Translations under genes and position numbers: made by a program
Notes under the pieces: generated by a model
Database searches by the model: none
What the model was told of the DNA's origin: nothing
Seen by the model: the letters and a program-made list of their open reading frames with translations, nothing else
Shown: positions 1 to 10,300 of the stretch, piece by piece
How the letters are laid out: each line of letters opens with the position of its first letter
How positions within the stretch are numbered: position 1 is the first letter of the stretch
Assembly (NCBI RefSeq): GCF_053574225.1
Contig: NC_135618.1
Coordinates: 67,389,383-67,453,382, forward strand
DNA length: 64,000 nt
Direction of reading: 5' to 3'
From: Canis aureus
Taxonomy: Eukaryota; Chordata; Mammalia; Carnivora; Canidae

Positions 1-545
1 ATGGTGCTTAGTGCCTTCCCTTGGGACTGGGCAGCCTATTTCCCCATCCTCTCCATCTCCAAGATGTGTGTTAATGTCAGATTACCTCTCTTTTTTGGTG
101 TTTTAGCAACTATTAATGATTACTGTCCAGCTCCACTGAGGCACTGGAATTGCAAAACTGTGATAGTGACCAATGGGTTCTTAAGGCTGGGTTTTTTTGT
201 TTTTTTTTTTTTTTTAATGTTTTAGGGCTTTTTTCCCCCTGTCATTATGAACTCAAGAATTTTTAATGTATTTGATGTGTTTCCATTCAGTGTAGTTATA
301 ATTCTCATTGATGTCCAAACTTCCATCTTTGGCCCATGAAAATCTCCTTCAGTTGGATCCTGAGTCTTGTGGGTGCAACCCCAACTTATCTTTACAGCTT
401 CCCTTATAAAGGAAACTGGACCCTGCCTTGATCCCAAAGTTCTTTCTTGTATCTCAGGCATTCGGCACAAAGGTGTGAAGGCTACTTTCATGGAACATGA
501 GAGCCCAAGGCAGCCAAGACCTGAGTGGGTCACAAGGATACGTAC
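1..545 (-). other. SMURF1: SMURF1 intron 6, partial
   Basis: This is sequence downstream (in the minus direction) of the exon ending at 546, whose donor is gtacgt. It was searched for the next SMURF1 exon, which should encode the acidic/Pro-rich linker, and none was found, so that exon lies outside the window. A run of T at about 188-217 is the only simple feature. Open frames on both strands match no known protein. Confidence 0.8.
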
Positions 546-621
546 CCTTCATTCTCTACCAGTCCTCTGCAGTCTACCACAGAGCCTCCAGTGCCTATCC
601 TGTCTCGTGTCTGTAAACTGA
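546..621 (-). CDS. SMURF1: SMURF1 exon 6 (end of C2 domain and linker)
   Basis: This 76-nt coding exon of the E3 ubiquitin ligase SMURF1 reads, in minus-strand frame, SLQTRDRIGTGGSVVDCRGL then VENE, with a split Val codon (G|TC) at its start and a split Gly codon (GG|N) at its end. The acceptor is ttttag and the donor gtacgt. It covers about residues 135-160, the last C2 strand and the start of the linker before the WW domains. The paralogue SMURF2 continues differently after the RDRIGTGG motif. The codon after GL is GTA (Val), where the human protein as I recall it has Leu, a conservative change. The exon is intact and in phase with the exon ending at 1868. Confidence 0.95.
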
Positions 622-1867
622 CTAAAACAGAAAAGAACATCTTGCATTAAAATCCAGTGGCATTTCATACAGTTGTAATACAATGAGCCATTCCAAATGT
701 GTAACTTACATACATTATTAGACAAAGCGAGGCACATGTATATACAGAAACACATCTATTCCTAAGGCTCCCAAGTATGAAGCATTTACTCCAATAGCTG
801 CATGCCACTGCATACGGCTTGGAACATTCCTGGTAAATGTGGAGAAGGAGGTGCTGTGTTTTCACATTCCCCACAAAGATAACAGATTCACAAAAGTCAC
901 TTCCTCTGAGTGACCTCATTTGTAAAGAAGATCTTGACTTACGCTTAACAAGGACACAGCACTTTCAGTATCTGCGAAGGTCTAGATGAATTTAAATATT
1001 TATTCTCTATCCCTACTACGAACAACAGAGACATTTATAGAGTTGCTTCTACTTATTCATTTTTCCCCTGGCACATCACTCCATAGAGAAAAAGAAATCA
1101 CAAACAAAAAAGTATTAAGTGAGAACTTTCTCATTACGACAATTTTCAGGATGCATACCCACTGTTAATTTATTTGGAGTCAAGTCTCTTCAAGACAATA
1201 CCTGAAAGTTCTGGTGTCCTAACTCACTCTGGTATGCTGCTGAAACTAGGTTTTCTCCGACTCCTTGCAATGCACACAGTCAACATTTGAATTACCCTAA
1301 AATGCTAGTAAGATGGGGTGGATAATAGAACAGGCCACTTGACAGATAAATCGCTTCCAATGGGATAACTCCAGTCAACACTTGGAACTTTAGCACATTG
1401 GATTTTCCTCTTCCTACATATTTCAATCCTGACTCTATAAAATCCTATTACATTGAAGTCTTCCGAAGTCATCCTTGCTTTGTACATACACGACAGGGCT
1501 TCCTGAAGAAACTATTTCTCAGCTCTTGCATGTGTGGCCACCATTCTTATGTACACTTGGAGGAGACAATGACAAATTAATTATCCATGAATACGGTGTC
1601 TACAATTATATTTAAAATTATAACCCAAAATTCTTTTGAAGCCTGGTCATTTTAACTCAACTTGGAATGACGGGATGAAGGGAATTAGATAAAATAATAA
1701 AACCACACAAGATGAACGTTTTTAGTGTCGAAAAGATGGCCCCGGATGTGGCTTGTCCTCTGAAATATGTCACCACTGTCAGTGCCTGTGTGTGCTTTCT
1801 TGGTGATGAAGCGTTGAATGTTAAAGTCTGTAAAAGCATCTCTTTATACAGATGAGAAAGTTCTTAC
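622..1867 (-). other. SMURF1: SMURF1 intron 5
   Basis: This complete 1,246-bp intron has donor gtaagaa at its high end and acceptor ttttag at its low end. I see no SINE, L1 or LTR in it, which contrasts with intron 1. Short open frames within it match nothing I recognise. Intron phase is 1 (one nucleotide of a Val codon upstream). Confidence 0.85.
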
Positions 1868-1933
1868 CCACTATTTGGCCACGAACTGCATCAGTATCTG
1901 AGGGATTTAGTTTGCATAGATCCAAACGCTGGT
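1868..1933 (-). CDS. SMURF1: SMURF1 exon 5 (C2 domain)
   Basis: This 66-nt coding exon reads QRLDLCKLNPSDTDAVRGQI then V, preceded by a split Tyr codon (T|AC) and followed by a split Val codon (G|TC). The acceptor is tttgcag and the donor gtaagaa. It covers about residues 113-135 of the C2 domain. The KLNPSDTDAV stretch separates SMURF1 from SMURF2, which has KLGPNDNDTV. Both flanking introns are phase 1 and the length is a multiple of three, so skipping it would remove 22 residues without a frameshift. In the gene it follows the exon ending at 2087 after an intron of only 153 bp. Confidence 0.97.
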
Positions 1934-2086
1934 CTGCAAACAAACAATTCAAAACTTAACCCAGGGAAATGTTAACTAGGGAGGAAGGCAGGAATTTGTG
2001 TATTCAGTATTCAAAAGAAAAAAAAAAAGATGCCTCATAAGCCTTCTTCAGTTGTATTGAGAGGCAGAAAAGCATTTGGTTCTTAC
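1934..2086 (-). other. SMURF1: SMURF1 intron 4
   Basis: This very short 153-bp phase-1 intron runs between donor gtaaga (2086 downward) and acceptor tttgcag ending at 1934. It contains an A-rich run near 2018-2030 (T-rich in the transcript), and no inserted element. Confidence 0.9.
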
Positions 2087-2220
2087 ATCCAGTATCTTTT
2101 AATCTGCTGATGGCATTGGAGAGTAGGCGCACACAGCCCAGAAAGCCAGCTCCCTGCTTCTTGTGGATCTTCTTGTGGTTCCACACGCTGATGGTTATAG
2201 AATCAGTTTTCCCAACATAC
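2087..2220 (-). CDS. SMURF1: SMURF1 exon 4 (core of C2 domain)
   Basis: This 134-nt coding exon encodes 44 whole codons, from YVGKTDSITISVWNHKKIHK through KQGAGFLGCVRLLSNAISRL to KDTG, plus split Leu (CT|G) and Tyr (T|AC) codons. The acceptor is ttttcag and the donor gtaaga. It covers about residues 69-112. YVGKTDSIT and NAISR identify SMURF1; SMURF2 has YIGKSDSVT and NAINR. The C2 domain targets the ligase to membranes and helps select substrates such as RhoA. The second Lys of the WNHKK motif is Lys85, one of two lysines reported to matter for these roles; it is present. No frameshift or stop is seen. Confidence 0.98.
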
Positions 2221-2436
2221 CTGAAAATACGCAAATTCCTTTTTAATTGTCTTTCTGCATTATGATAGCTCACTGAGATTTACTCTGATTGACTTGTTAG
2301 TACAAAGGAGTCCTTTTAAAATGGTGGTGGCTCTCTATTCCACATCTAACAGGCACTCAATAAATATACATCTCCTTACTTCAATGGTTAAGGAAAAGGA
2401 CAACGGCCAGTTATATAAGAAGCAAATATACATAAA

Positions 2437-2469
2437 CTAGATTTATGTATTATAAATACATAAATCTAG
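2437..2469. repeat. perfect 14-bp inverted repeat, 5-nt loop
   Basis: The arms are ctagatttatgtat (2437-2450) and atacataaatctag (2456-2469), exact reverse complements, separated by tataa. The hairpin is AT-rich and sits in a TTA/TAT-rich patch of SMURF1 intron 3. A partial direct copy (atacataaactag) lies just before the left arm. Confidence 0.9.
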
Positions 2470-3153
2470 ATATATTATTTATTATTTATTATTATTATTA
2501 TCATAAAATGATGATAATCTTAACAGAGATTCACCCTATTTTCATAGTTCCAAAGGACAATGACATTATTCATAAATTCCCAACAACTAGGCTTAATGTA
2601 GAATACCAGTTTGCAACAAGGGCCTACTTATAAACCCACGGATCCACCCAAAGCTCACTGAAGAGTACTAAGTCAGACTTTATACCCCTCCTATTCGCCA
2701 TGCAAATCAACCACAGAAGGCAGCTTTCAAGACAAGGGATGACAACCACTTTCCAAGCCACTTAGGATTCTTGAGTGTAACTGAAATGGGTCTTGGAATC
2801 CAGTTACGAAAAATCCCACCGAAAACTCAGTGCAATCTGTATCCTACAAAACCAAGAATCACTCCACGTTCCTTCAATCAAAGTTTCTTACCAGGGACAT
2901 GAAAACGAAGGTGTGTATAAAACAGTGGCTTTCAAAGTACAATCCATCTTATGAATGAATGTAAGAAATTATCTGATGGTTGCATAGGCTTACACACATT
3001 CAACCACCCCAAACTATATTTTCTCTTGTAGAAATATATTTGTACTAAAAAGTGGGATTTAAAAAAATAGAGATACATATAATACATATTTGCATAATAA
3101 ATATGCATGATAATGCATTTTTTATTTTTATTATTTTTTAATAATGTATTTTT

Positions 3154-3249
3154 CAAAAGATTTTATTTGTAAGTAATCTCTATGATCAAAATAGGGCTTG
3201 AACTTACAACCCCAAGGTCAAGAGTCCCATGCTTCTACCAACTGAGCCA
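3154..3249 (-). mobile_element. short SINEC (SINEC2-like), minus
   Basis: This is a reverse-oriented carnivore tRNA-derived SINE of the short type: T-rich tail 'aaaagattttattt', then the antisense of a GTTCAAG box and of 'gtggctcagttggtag'. Possible target-site copies are aatgtattttt before and aatatgcattttt after it. Confidence 0.75.
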
Positions 3250-3277
3250 CAATATGCATTTTTAAAATAAAATTCTA

Positions 3278-3472
3278 GGGGTGCCTGGTTGGCTCAGTTG
3301 GTTAAGCATCTGCCTTTGGCTCAGGTCATCATCCTAGGACCCTGGGATCAAGCCCCAAGTCAGTCTCCACACTCAGCATGGAGTCTGCCTCTTCCTCTCC
3401 CTCTGGCCCTCCTCCTCTGCTCCTGCTCTCCCTCACTTTCTCTCAAATAAATAAATAAAATATTAAAAAAAA
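3278..3472 (+). mobile_element. SINEC, plus strand
   Basis: This tRNA-Lys-derived carnivore SINE starts 'ggggtgcctggttggctcag', passes a CT-rich middle, and ends in aaataaataaataaaa. It lies directly after the short SINE and is antisense to SMURF1. Confidence 0.85.
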
Positions 3473-3842
3473 CTAAAAGTACAGTAAAAACTCTACAACC
3501 AGGTTTGGAGTCTCACTGGAAAAGATAAAAAACAAAAAAGAGTAGCATATAGAAGACCTGAACTATGGCCCTTTTTTCCTGTTAGGATGGCCAGGAGATT
3601 GAAAAGTCTGAACACCACAGTTATGGAAGCAAACCATAAAAATCCACGAAAATGTCAAATGTAAGAACTTCCAAGTACACAGATTCTAAAATAAGGCAGT
3701 ATGTATTCATTTGGCTGTCCACTTTTGTTATCAGTAAGAAATCAGTAAATCATTTTTATCTTTATTATTAAACATTTATCTTAAAAGCTAGATACCTACT
3801 TTCCTGGGGTTCCCCAAAAGGCTTATAGAATATTCAACTCAC

Positions 3843-3951
3843 AGATCGTAGTGCTGGTTCCATTTTGGGTCCAACGTGTTTTTCACAGTGTCCGTTGAGT
3901 GGCACTGCCCAGATCCATCCACCACAATCTTTGCAAAGGGGTCAGGGAGTC
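3843..3951 (-). CDS. SMURF1: SMURF1 exon 3 (C2 domain)
   Basis: This 109-nt coding exon encodes 35 whole codons, LPDPFAKIVVDGSGQCHSTD then TVKNTLDPKWNQHYD, with split Arg (A|GA) and Leu (CT|G) codons at its ends. The acceptor is cctgtag and the donor gtgagt. It covers about residues 32-68 of the C2 domain. The motif LPDPFAKI...TLDPKWNQ is the typical C2 loop-and-strand pattern of the NEDD4-like ligases. Ile in FAKIVV fits SMURF1 (SMURF2 has FAKVVV). The exon is intact and in phase with its neighbours at 2220 and 5075. Confidence 0.97.
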
Positions 3952-5074
3952 CTACAGGAGAAGGAACAGCCACATCTGGATGAGACTACAGATCCCTCCA
4001 TGTGACACAGAACACAATCTTCCAGGCTACAGAGAGCTTCCCAAACATCTAATTTGGTGAAGATCATCCTGGTGCATTTTATTCTCTAATTTAGGGTTAG
4101 TCTGATCAGAAAAATAAGTTATTGTTAGTTAGCTTTCTAAGCAACCAAGTATGACAGGACTCTCAGATTTTGAGAGGCTAGAAAAAGATAAAATACACTT
4201 AAATTCAAAATTTCATTTCTGATCACTGAGTGAGCTAATTAAATGGAAGAAAAGGGATCTATAATTAATTGTCTTTAACCCTTCTAAAAAAGAATACCTA
4301 GAAATCTTTACTGATATTTTGTCTATTTTATCTATGGACACAAGTATTCACCAAGTCTTAATCAGGTAGGTTCCTAAATGGTGGCATCTGAATCACACAC
4401 ATCTATTCGATCAGAGAGGTGACAAGACAGGGGCCTTTGGAGACACACCAGTTGGGAGTCACTACTCAGGAGCTTCCTAACTTCTTGAACAGAGCCTGTG
4501 AGCCTAAGTTGAAAGTGTAAAAAATGTCACTTAAGAACTGAGCAGCATTCTTGCAAGGAGGAAGAGTGGAGAACGTCATGCTGCCAGCACCCACCTTATA
4601 GTAGGTTAATTTCTTAAGGGGTGATTTCTTCCTTCAGAAAAAGATCCTCTATGTTTTTTACACTTCCTGTCATTATGAGGCTTTCAAAATGTGCTTTAAT
4701 TTCTAAAATTCAACTTAACAATTTGACTCAAACCCAGCTATTCTATAGAAAAATGTCTCTTGTGAATTTGAGCTGAGAACACTTCATCCAACCCAAAGCA
4801 ATGTATTAGTGGGCGGAAAGACAGAAAACAGGGTGTGGCCGGAACAGGGAGCAAGAGAGATCATTTTTCTTGTAGGAGTTATAAACTCCATGCCTGGCAG
4901 CTAAGGAGTCTTGCATTGTAGTCAACTTGGAAATGAAGTGTGTCAAACCACGGAGCTATGTGCAAAAGGATCGGACTCTTAGGGGAACATTCTCGGGGGT
5001 TTTTAAAAAGTTTATTGCAAGAACATGTGAAGAGTATTAAAATTATAAAGGAGCAAAAGCAGGTGGGTACTTAC
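3952..5074 (-). other. SMURF1: SMURF1 intron 2
   Basis: This complete 1,123-bp phase-1 intron has donor gtaagt at 5074 downward and acceptor cctgtag at its low end. I recognise no SINE or L1 copy in it. Confidence 0.85.
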
Positions 5075-5113
5075 TGAAGAAGTCTTTCTTTGCAAGGTTC
5101 TTGGCACATAATA
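5075..5113 (-). CDS. SMURF1: SMURF1 exon 2 (39-nt exon, start of C2 domain)
   Basis: This very small 39-nt coding exon encodes LCAKNLAKKDFF with a split Val (G|TA) before it and a split Arg (A|GA) after it. The acceptor is gttttcag and the donor gtaagt, both strong. It covers about residues 19-32, the first strands of the C2 domain, including Lys28 (second Lys of AKKD), reported to act in membrane and substrate interaction. Flanking introns are both phase 1, so the exon is a symmetric cassette. The preceding coding exon, which should encode MSNPGTRRNGSSIKIRLT, was not found upstream to 64000. Confidence 0.96.
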
Positions 5114-5170
5114 CTGAAAACAAACAGAAATCTAGGGTTAGCATTTAGGGAGAAGATGTTCCCAACTAGT

Positions 5171-5550
5171 TGCTAGGGAGTGCCTTGTGTTGCCCGCCCC
5201 AACCGGCCCCCAATTAATGTGTCAAAGCCCTAACCCCAATGTGATGGCGTCTAGAGGTGGGATCTTTGGGGGTGCTCAGGTTTCAATGAGGCCATCAGGG
5301 TTGGGCCCTCTATCGGGATTAGTGGCCTTATAAGAAGAGACCCCAGAGCTTGTTCTCACTCTGCTCTCCTTGAGAGGACACAGCAAGAAGGCAGTCATCC
5401 CTATGCCAGAAAGAGGGCCCTCACCAAGACCCGAAATTGCCAGCGCCTTGATCTTAGGCTTTTCCAGCCTCTAAAACTGTGAGAAATGGATGTTATTTAA
5501 GCCAGGTAGTCTATGGCATTGTTTTATAGCAGCACAGACAACTGAGATAT
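5171..5550 (+). mobile_element. MaLR-type solo LTR (ERVL-MaLR)
   Basis: The plus-strand sequence follows the MST/MLT1-like LTR pattern: 'aagccctaaccccaatgtgatgg', 'aggtggg', 'gggattagtggccttataagaagagac', 'gaggacacagcaagaaggc', 'gccttgatcttagg', and near the end 'aaactgtgagaaat'. There is no internal retroviral sequence, so it is a solo LTR. Exact ends are uncertain. Confidence 0.75.
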
Positions 5551-5798
5551 GAGTCTATATTTGCAATAGAAAAAAATATTCTAGAAATTATCTTTGCCAA
5601 TGATCGGCTTTCAAGTTTAGTGCTACATTAAACTAAAAAACCTGACACGTAACTAGAAAGTATTTTCTCCTCCAATTGGGAATCAACTATAACAAGTTAA
5701 AGATTTAATTTAAGTTTTAATTTAAACTTTAAACCTTAAACACATATAGATTTATCAATATGCTCTTATAACTGCATAGGATCACATGAATGCCATTT

Positions 5799-5994
5799 TG
5801 GTTGTTGTTTTTTTTTTAAAGATTTTATTATTCATGAGAGACAGAAAGAGAGCGAGAAAGAGAGAGGCACAGGCACAGACAGAGGGAGAAGCAGACTCCA
5901 TGCAGGGAGCCCGATGTGGGACTTGATCCTGGGACTCAGGATCACGTGCTGAGCCGAAGGCAGATGCTCAACAGCTGAACCACTCAGGCGTCCC
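5799..5994 (-). mobile_element. SINEC, minus strand
   Basis: Reverse-oriented SINE with a T-rich end, 'attcatgagagacagaaag', and the antisense head 'gaaccactcaggcgtccc'. Target-site duplication: gaatgccattt (5788-5798) and gaataccattt (5995-6005). Confidence 0.9.
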
Positions 5995-6204
5995 GAATAC
6001 CATTTCAAATTAAGACCTACAATATTTACTTTATGGCTACTGCTAATAGAAACAAAAGGAACTGTGTATTTTGCACATTCAGATAAATAATAATTTTGCA
6101 AATGCTAGAGAATGGAAAGCAAGCGGAGATTGATAGAAAATATGGGGCCACCATCAAGTATTGTGAAAAACAAATGAGAAAGTGCGTATTAAGAATTTAG
6201 CACA

Positions 6205-6402
6205 GGGGTGCCTGGGTGGCACAGTCAGTTAAGCATCTGACTCTTGGTTTCAGCTCAGGCTGTGATAGGTGGTGAGATCAAGCCCCGAGTTGGGCTCTGC
6301 AACTAGCGGAGATGTACTCTCCCCCCTACCCGCTGCCTTTGCCCCTCCTGCTCATGCTCCCTTTCTCTCTAAAATAAATAAATAAATCTTAAAAAAAAAA
6401 AA
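6205..6402 (+). mobile_element. SINEC, plus strand
   Basis: Starts 'ggggtgcctgggtggcacag' and ends in aaataaataaataaatctt plus poly(A). Target-site duplication: aagaatttagcaca (6191-6204) and aagaattttgcaca (6403-6416), one mismatch. Confidence 0.93.
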
Positions 6403-7754
6403 AAGAATTTTGCACAATGCTGGCATATAGAGAGAATACAATAAATGCTATTGTTATTTTAATAATGAGATGGCATCCAGCTACTGTGAAGAAATTTTGT
6501 CACCAGTTCTGTTACATGATGAAAGCTACTGTAACAAGGGAAAATTACACCAATGTCACTTTTATAGCGCTTCACAAATTTTGCCAGTTTTTAAGAATAT
6601 AACCTTTTATTTTTAAATATATTTTATGAAGATATATTCATATATATTGTTCTGCAAATTTTCATTTGGTATATTTTTATGTAACAGCATTATCAGATAC
6701 AATTCATACACTACATAATTCATCTATATAATGCATATAATTCAATGGTTTTTAGTATATTTGCAGGGTCATACAACCACCACAATCAATTTTAGAACAT
6801 TTTCCTCAACCCCCAGAAGAGATTCCACACCCATTAGCAGTTATTCCTCAACTACCCCCACCCCACTCCTAGGCAACCACTCATCTACTCTAGGTCTCTG
6901 TGGATTTGCCTTTTGAACAGTTCATAAAAACAGAATCCTACCATACATGGCGTTTTGTGACTGGCTTCTTCCACCATACATGTTTTTAAAGTTCACCCAT
7001 GTAGCAGCATGAATCAGGACTTCATTCCTTTTCATAACTGAGCGATACCCCTTTGTACGGATAGACCGCATTTTCTTTATCCATTTGTCAGTTGAGAGAC
7101 ATTTGGGTTGTTTCCAATTTTTGGCTATTGTGAATAAACTATGGTATAGACCTAAATTTTATTTCTCCTGTTGGGAACCTATAAGCCGTCATGTCTAACA
7201 TTTTAAGGAAGTGCCAGACTATTTTCCACAGCATCTGTACTATTTCATCGTCCCACCAGCAGCTCTGAGGGCTCCGATTCTCCACACCCTAATACTTGTT
7301 ATTATCTGTCTCTATGGTTTTTCATCTCTGTGGTTTTAATTTGCATTGCTCTGATGACTAATGACTTTGAGCATCTTTTCATGTGCTTATTAGCTATTGG
7401 CAAATCTTCTTTGGAGAAATTTCTATTTAAATTGTTTTGCCTATTTTTTAATTGGCTGATTTGCCCTTTTCTGTGAGAATTATTCTAAATATATAGATAT
7501 CTATAGATAAGATATCCTTATCAGATATAGGATTTACAAATATTCTATTCTGTGGGTTTTTGCTTTCTTGATGATGTTCTTGAAGCAACAAAGTTTTTAA
7601 TTTTGAGGAAATCCAATGCATCTATTTTCTTTGGTTGCTTGTGCCTTTGGTGTCATGTTTAGGAAGGCTTTGCCTAACCAATGGTGTTAGAGATTTACTC
7701 CTATATTTCTTTCTAAGAGTTTTAGTACTTTTAGCTTCTTTACGCTTTTAACTT

Positions 7755-7935
7755 ATTTATTTTTTTTAGAGATTTTATTTATTTATTCATGAGAGACAAA
7801 GAGAGAGGCAGAGACATAGGCAGAAGAAGTAGGCTCCCTATGGGAAGCCTGATGCAGAACTCAATCCCAGGACCCCACGATCACAACCTGAGCCAAAGGC
7901 AGAGACACTCAACCACTGAGCCACCCAGACGTCCC
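7755..7935 (-). mobile_element. SINEC inside L1, minus
   Basis: T-rich start 'ttttagagattttatttatt' and antisense head 'gagccacccagacgtccc'. Target-site copies: tacgcttttaact (7741-7753) and tacacttttaact (7936-7948). Confidence 0.92.
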
Positions 7936-8214
7936 TACACTTTTAACTCTTAACTAGACAATTTAGGCTATGATCTATTTTGAGTTCATTTTGTGTGTAA
8001 TGTAAAGAAGGGATCCAACTTCATTCCTTGGCAGGTGGATATCCAGTTTTACCAGCACAATTTGTTGAGAAGATTATTCCTTCCCCATTGACTTGTCTGG
8101 ACCCTTGCTGAAAATTAATTCCCTATAAATGTGAGAGCTTATTTGTGATCTTTCAAATCTAGTGCATTGATCTACATGTCTCTCTTCATGCCATTACCAC
8201 ACCATTTTGATTAC

Positions 8215-8547
8215 TGTCTTAGTCTGTTCAGGCTACTATAACAAAATACTATAGATTAGGTAGCTTATAAACAATAAACATTTACTTCTCACAGCTCTGA
8301 AAGTCTGAGATCAGGATGCCAGCATGATTTGGTGAGGGTGCTCTTCCAGGATGCAGACTTCTTGTAAATCCTCAGCAGAAGGGGCTAGGGATCTCTCTGG
8401 AATCTATTATAAGGCACTAATCCCATTCATTAAGGTTCCACTCTCATGACTTAAGTACTTCCAAAGGCCTCACCTACTAATACCATCACCTTTGGGAGGG
8501 GTGGGGGTGGGGTGGGGGGGGACCAAACAAACATTCAGACCATAGTA
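8215..8547 (-). mobile_element. MaLR-type solo LTR inside L1
   Basis: Reverse LTR beginning 'tgtcttagtctgttcaggct' and containing 'cactaatcccattcat' and 'aaaggcctcacctactaata', the antisense of MST/MLT1-like LTRs. It is flanked by a 5-bp duplication attac (8210-8214 and 8548-8552), the length expected for ERVL-class integration. The surrounding L1 reads across the site ('attttgattac' to 'attaccatagctt'). Confidence 0.82.
8494..8521 (+). repeat. G-rich tract in LTR
   Basis: A run of 28 bases made of G runs of 3, 4, 5, 4 and 8 separated by single A or T. It satisfies the simple four-run quadruplex pattern on the plus strand. Confidence 0.8.
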
Positions 8548-8907
8548 ATTACCATAGCTTCATAGTAAATTTTGAAATTAGGAAGCATGAGTCCTCTAAC
8601 ATTGTTCTGTTTCAAGATTGTTTTAGCTATTCTGGATCTGTCAAATTGTCATGAATTTTACGATCAGCTTGTTAAACTGGCGGGGGGTGGGGGGGACCCA
8701 ACAACCTGAAATTTGATAAGGACTTCACTGGGTCTGCAGGGAATGTGGGAGTGTTCTTAGTGTCAGCTAAGAATCTTAAAACTTCTACTCCATTAACATG
8801 GGATGCCACCCGCCTTACCAGTTCATTTAAGTCTTCTTTAATGTTTTGTAATTTTCAGAATATAAGTTTTGTATTTATTTTATTAAACATATTCCTATTT
8901 TAATGAT

Positions 8908-9100
8908 TTAAAAATATTTTTATTTAATTGAGAGCAAGAGAGAAAGAGTGAACGAGGGGAGAGGGAGAGGCAGAGAGAAAGGGAGAAATAGACTCCCTGC
9001 TGAGCAGAGAGCCTAACTTGGGGCTGGATCCCAGGACCCTGAGATCATGACCTGAGCCAAAGATCGATGTTTAACCAACTAAGGCACCCAGACGCACTCC
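8908..9100 (-). mobile_element. SINEC inside L1, minus
   Basis: Older SINE: 'aatatttttatttaattgag', GA-rich middle, then antisense 'cctgagatcatgacctgagc' and 'taaggcacccagacgc'. No clear target-site duplication. Confidence 0.8.
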
Positions 9101-9860
9101 CACACACACCAAGTAATTTAATATTTTGGGTGCTGTTGCAAATGGAATTGTTTCCTTAATTACATTTTAAGATTGTTCATTTCTAGTGTGCAGAAATATA
9201 ACTGATTTTGTATATGCAGTTTGTGTTTTACAACTTTGTTGAATTCATTTATTAGCTCTATTACTTTTATTATTTTGAATTTTCTGTATAAAAATCATAC
9301 CATCTGCAGATATAGTTTTACTTCTTCCTTTCCAATCTGGATGCCTTTTATTTCTCGTGCCTAACTGCCCATTACCTTCAATACAATACTAAATAGCAGA
9401 GGTGGGCATTTATCTTGGTCCTGATCTTAAAGGGAAAGCATTTAGACTTCTGACCACTGAGTATGATGTTAGCTGTGGGGGTTTTTGTAGATGTCCTGTA
9501 TTTGGCTTGGGAAGTTCCCTTCTATTTCTTGTTTATTGTTTTTATCATGAAGCACTGTTAGCTTTCATCAAATACTTTTGCTGTGTCTACTAGGATGATC
9601 ATTTAGTGTTTGTCCCATATTTATTGGTATAATATAGTACATTAATTGATTTTCAGATGGTAAACCAACCTTGAATTCTGAGATAAATTCCACTTGTATG
9701 GTGCATAAATCCTTTATGTGCTGCTGTATTTGGTTCACTAGTAAGTTGTCAAAATTTTTTGGTCTATGTTTATAATGGATATTGGTCTATAGATTTTTTA
9801 TTTGTATCAGGATGATGATATTGACTTCATAAAATGGGTTGAAAGGTGTTCGTGTTTTTC

Positions 9861-10036
9861 TTTTTTTAAGATTTTATTTATTCATGAGACAGAGAGAGAG
9901 AGAGAGAGGCAGAGACACAGGCAGAGGGGGAAGCAGGCTCCATGCAGGGAGCCCAACGTGGGACTCGATCCTGGATCTCCAGGATCAGGCCCTGGGCTGA
10001 AGGCGGCGCTAAACTGCTGAGCCACCCAGGCTGCCC
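9861..10036 (-). mobile_element. SINEC_Cf-like, minus, in L1
   Basis: Antisense SINE with 'attcatgagacagagagaga', 'gctccatgcagggagccc', 'gaaggcggcgctaaactgct' and 'gagccacccaggctgccc'. The 'ggcggcgctaaa' motif is typical of the younger canid type. Confidence 0.88.
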
Positions 10037-10300
10037 TTGTTCTTTTTTTTTTTTTTAAGTGAAGAAATGATATTCATTATTCTTTAACATTTAGTAAAAT
10101 TTGCCAATAAGCCATCTAGGCCTGAATTTTTCCTTTGTGGAAAGTGTTTTCAATTACGTATTCAGATTTGTCTTTTCTTCTTGAATCAGCTTTGGTAGCT
10201 TGTGTCTTTCTAGAAATTTGTCAGTTTCACCTAGGTTATCAGTTTCTTGGCATACAGATGTTTACAGTATCCCCGATAATCCGTTTTATTTCTATATAGT

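Larger units (their letters stand above)
2221..3842 (-). other. SMURF1: SMURF1 intron 3
   Basis: This 1,622-bp intron lies between donor gtgagt (3842 downward) and acceptor ttttcag ending at 2221. It holds an AT-rich patch with a perfect hairpin (2437-2469), TTA-rich sequence to about 2510, and two SINEs at about 3154-3472. The remainder appears unique. A short L2-like end (cactcaataaatata) is visible near 2350. Confidence 0.85.
6690..10300 (-). mobile_element. old L1 fragment, minus strand, interrupted
   Basis: Reverse-oriented L1 3' UTR and ORF2 C-terminal region. Landmarks are 'ggcaaccactcatctactct', 'gtgaataaacta', 'tttgttgagaagattattcc' and 'tggatgccttttatttctcg', all typical antisense L1 phrases. 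The copy is broken by three SINEs and one LTR, and many stops show it is dead. Its exact ends are approximate. Confidence 0.85.

Noticed and set aside
222..533. 103-codon minus frame just downstream of SMURF1 exon 6, considered as exon 7
   Set aside because: It does not match the expected SMURF1 linker, and a frame directly abutting the exon 6 donor is not preceded by an acceptor that restores the known protein.
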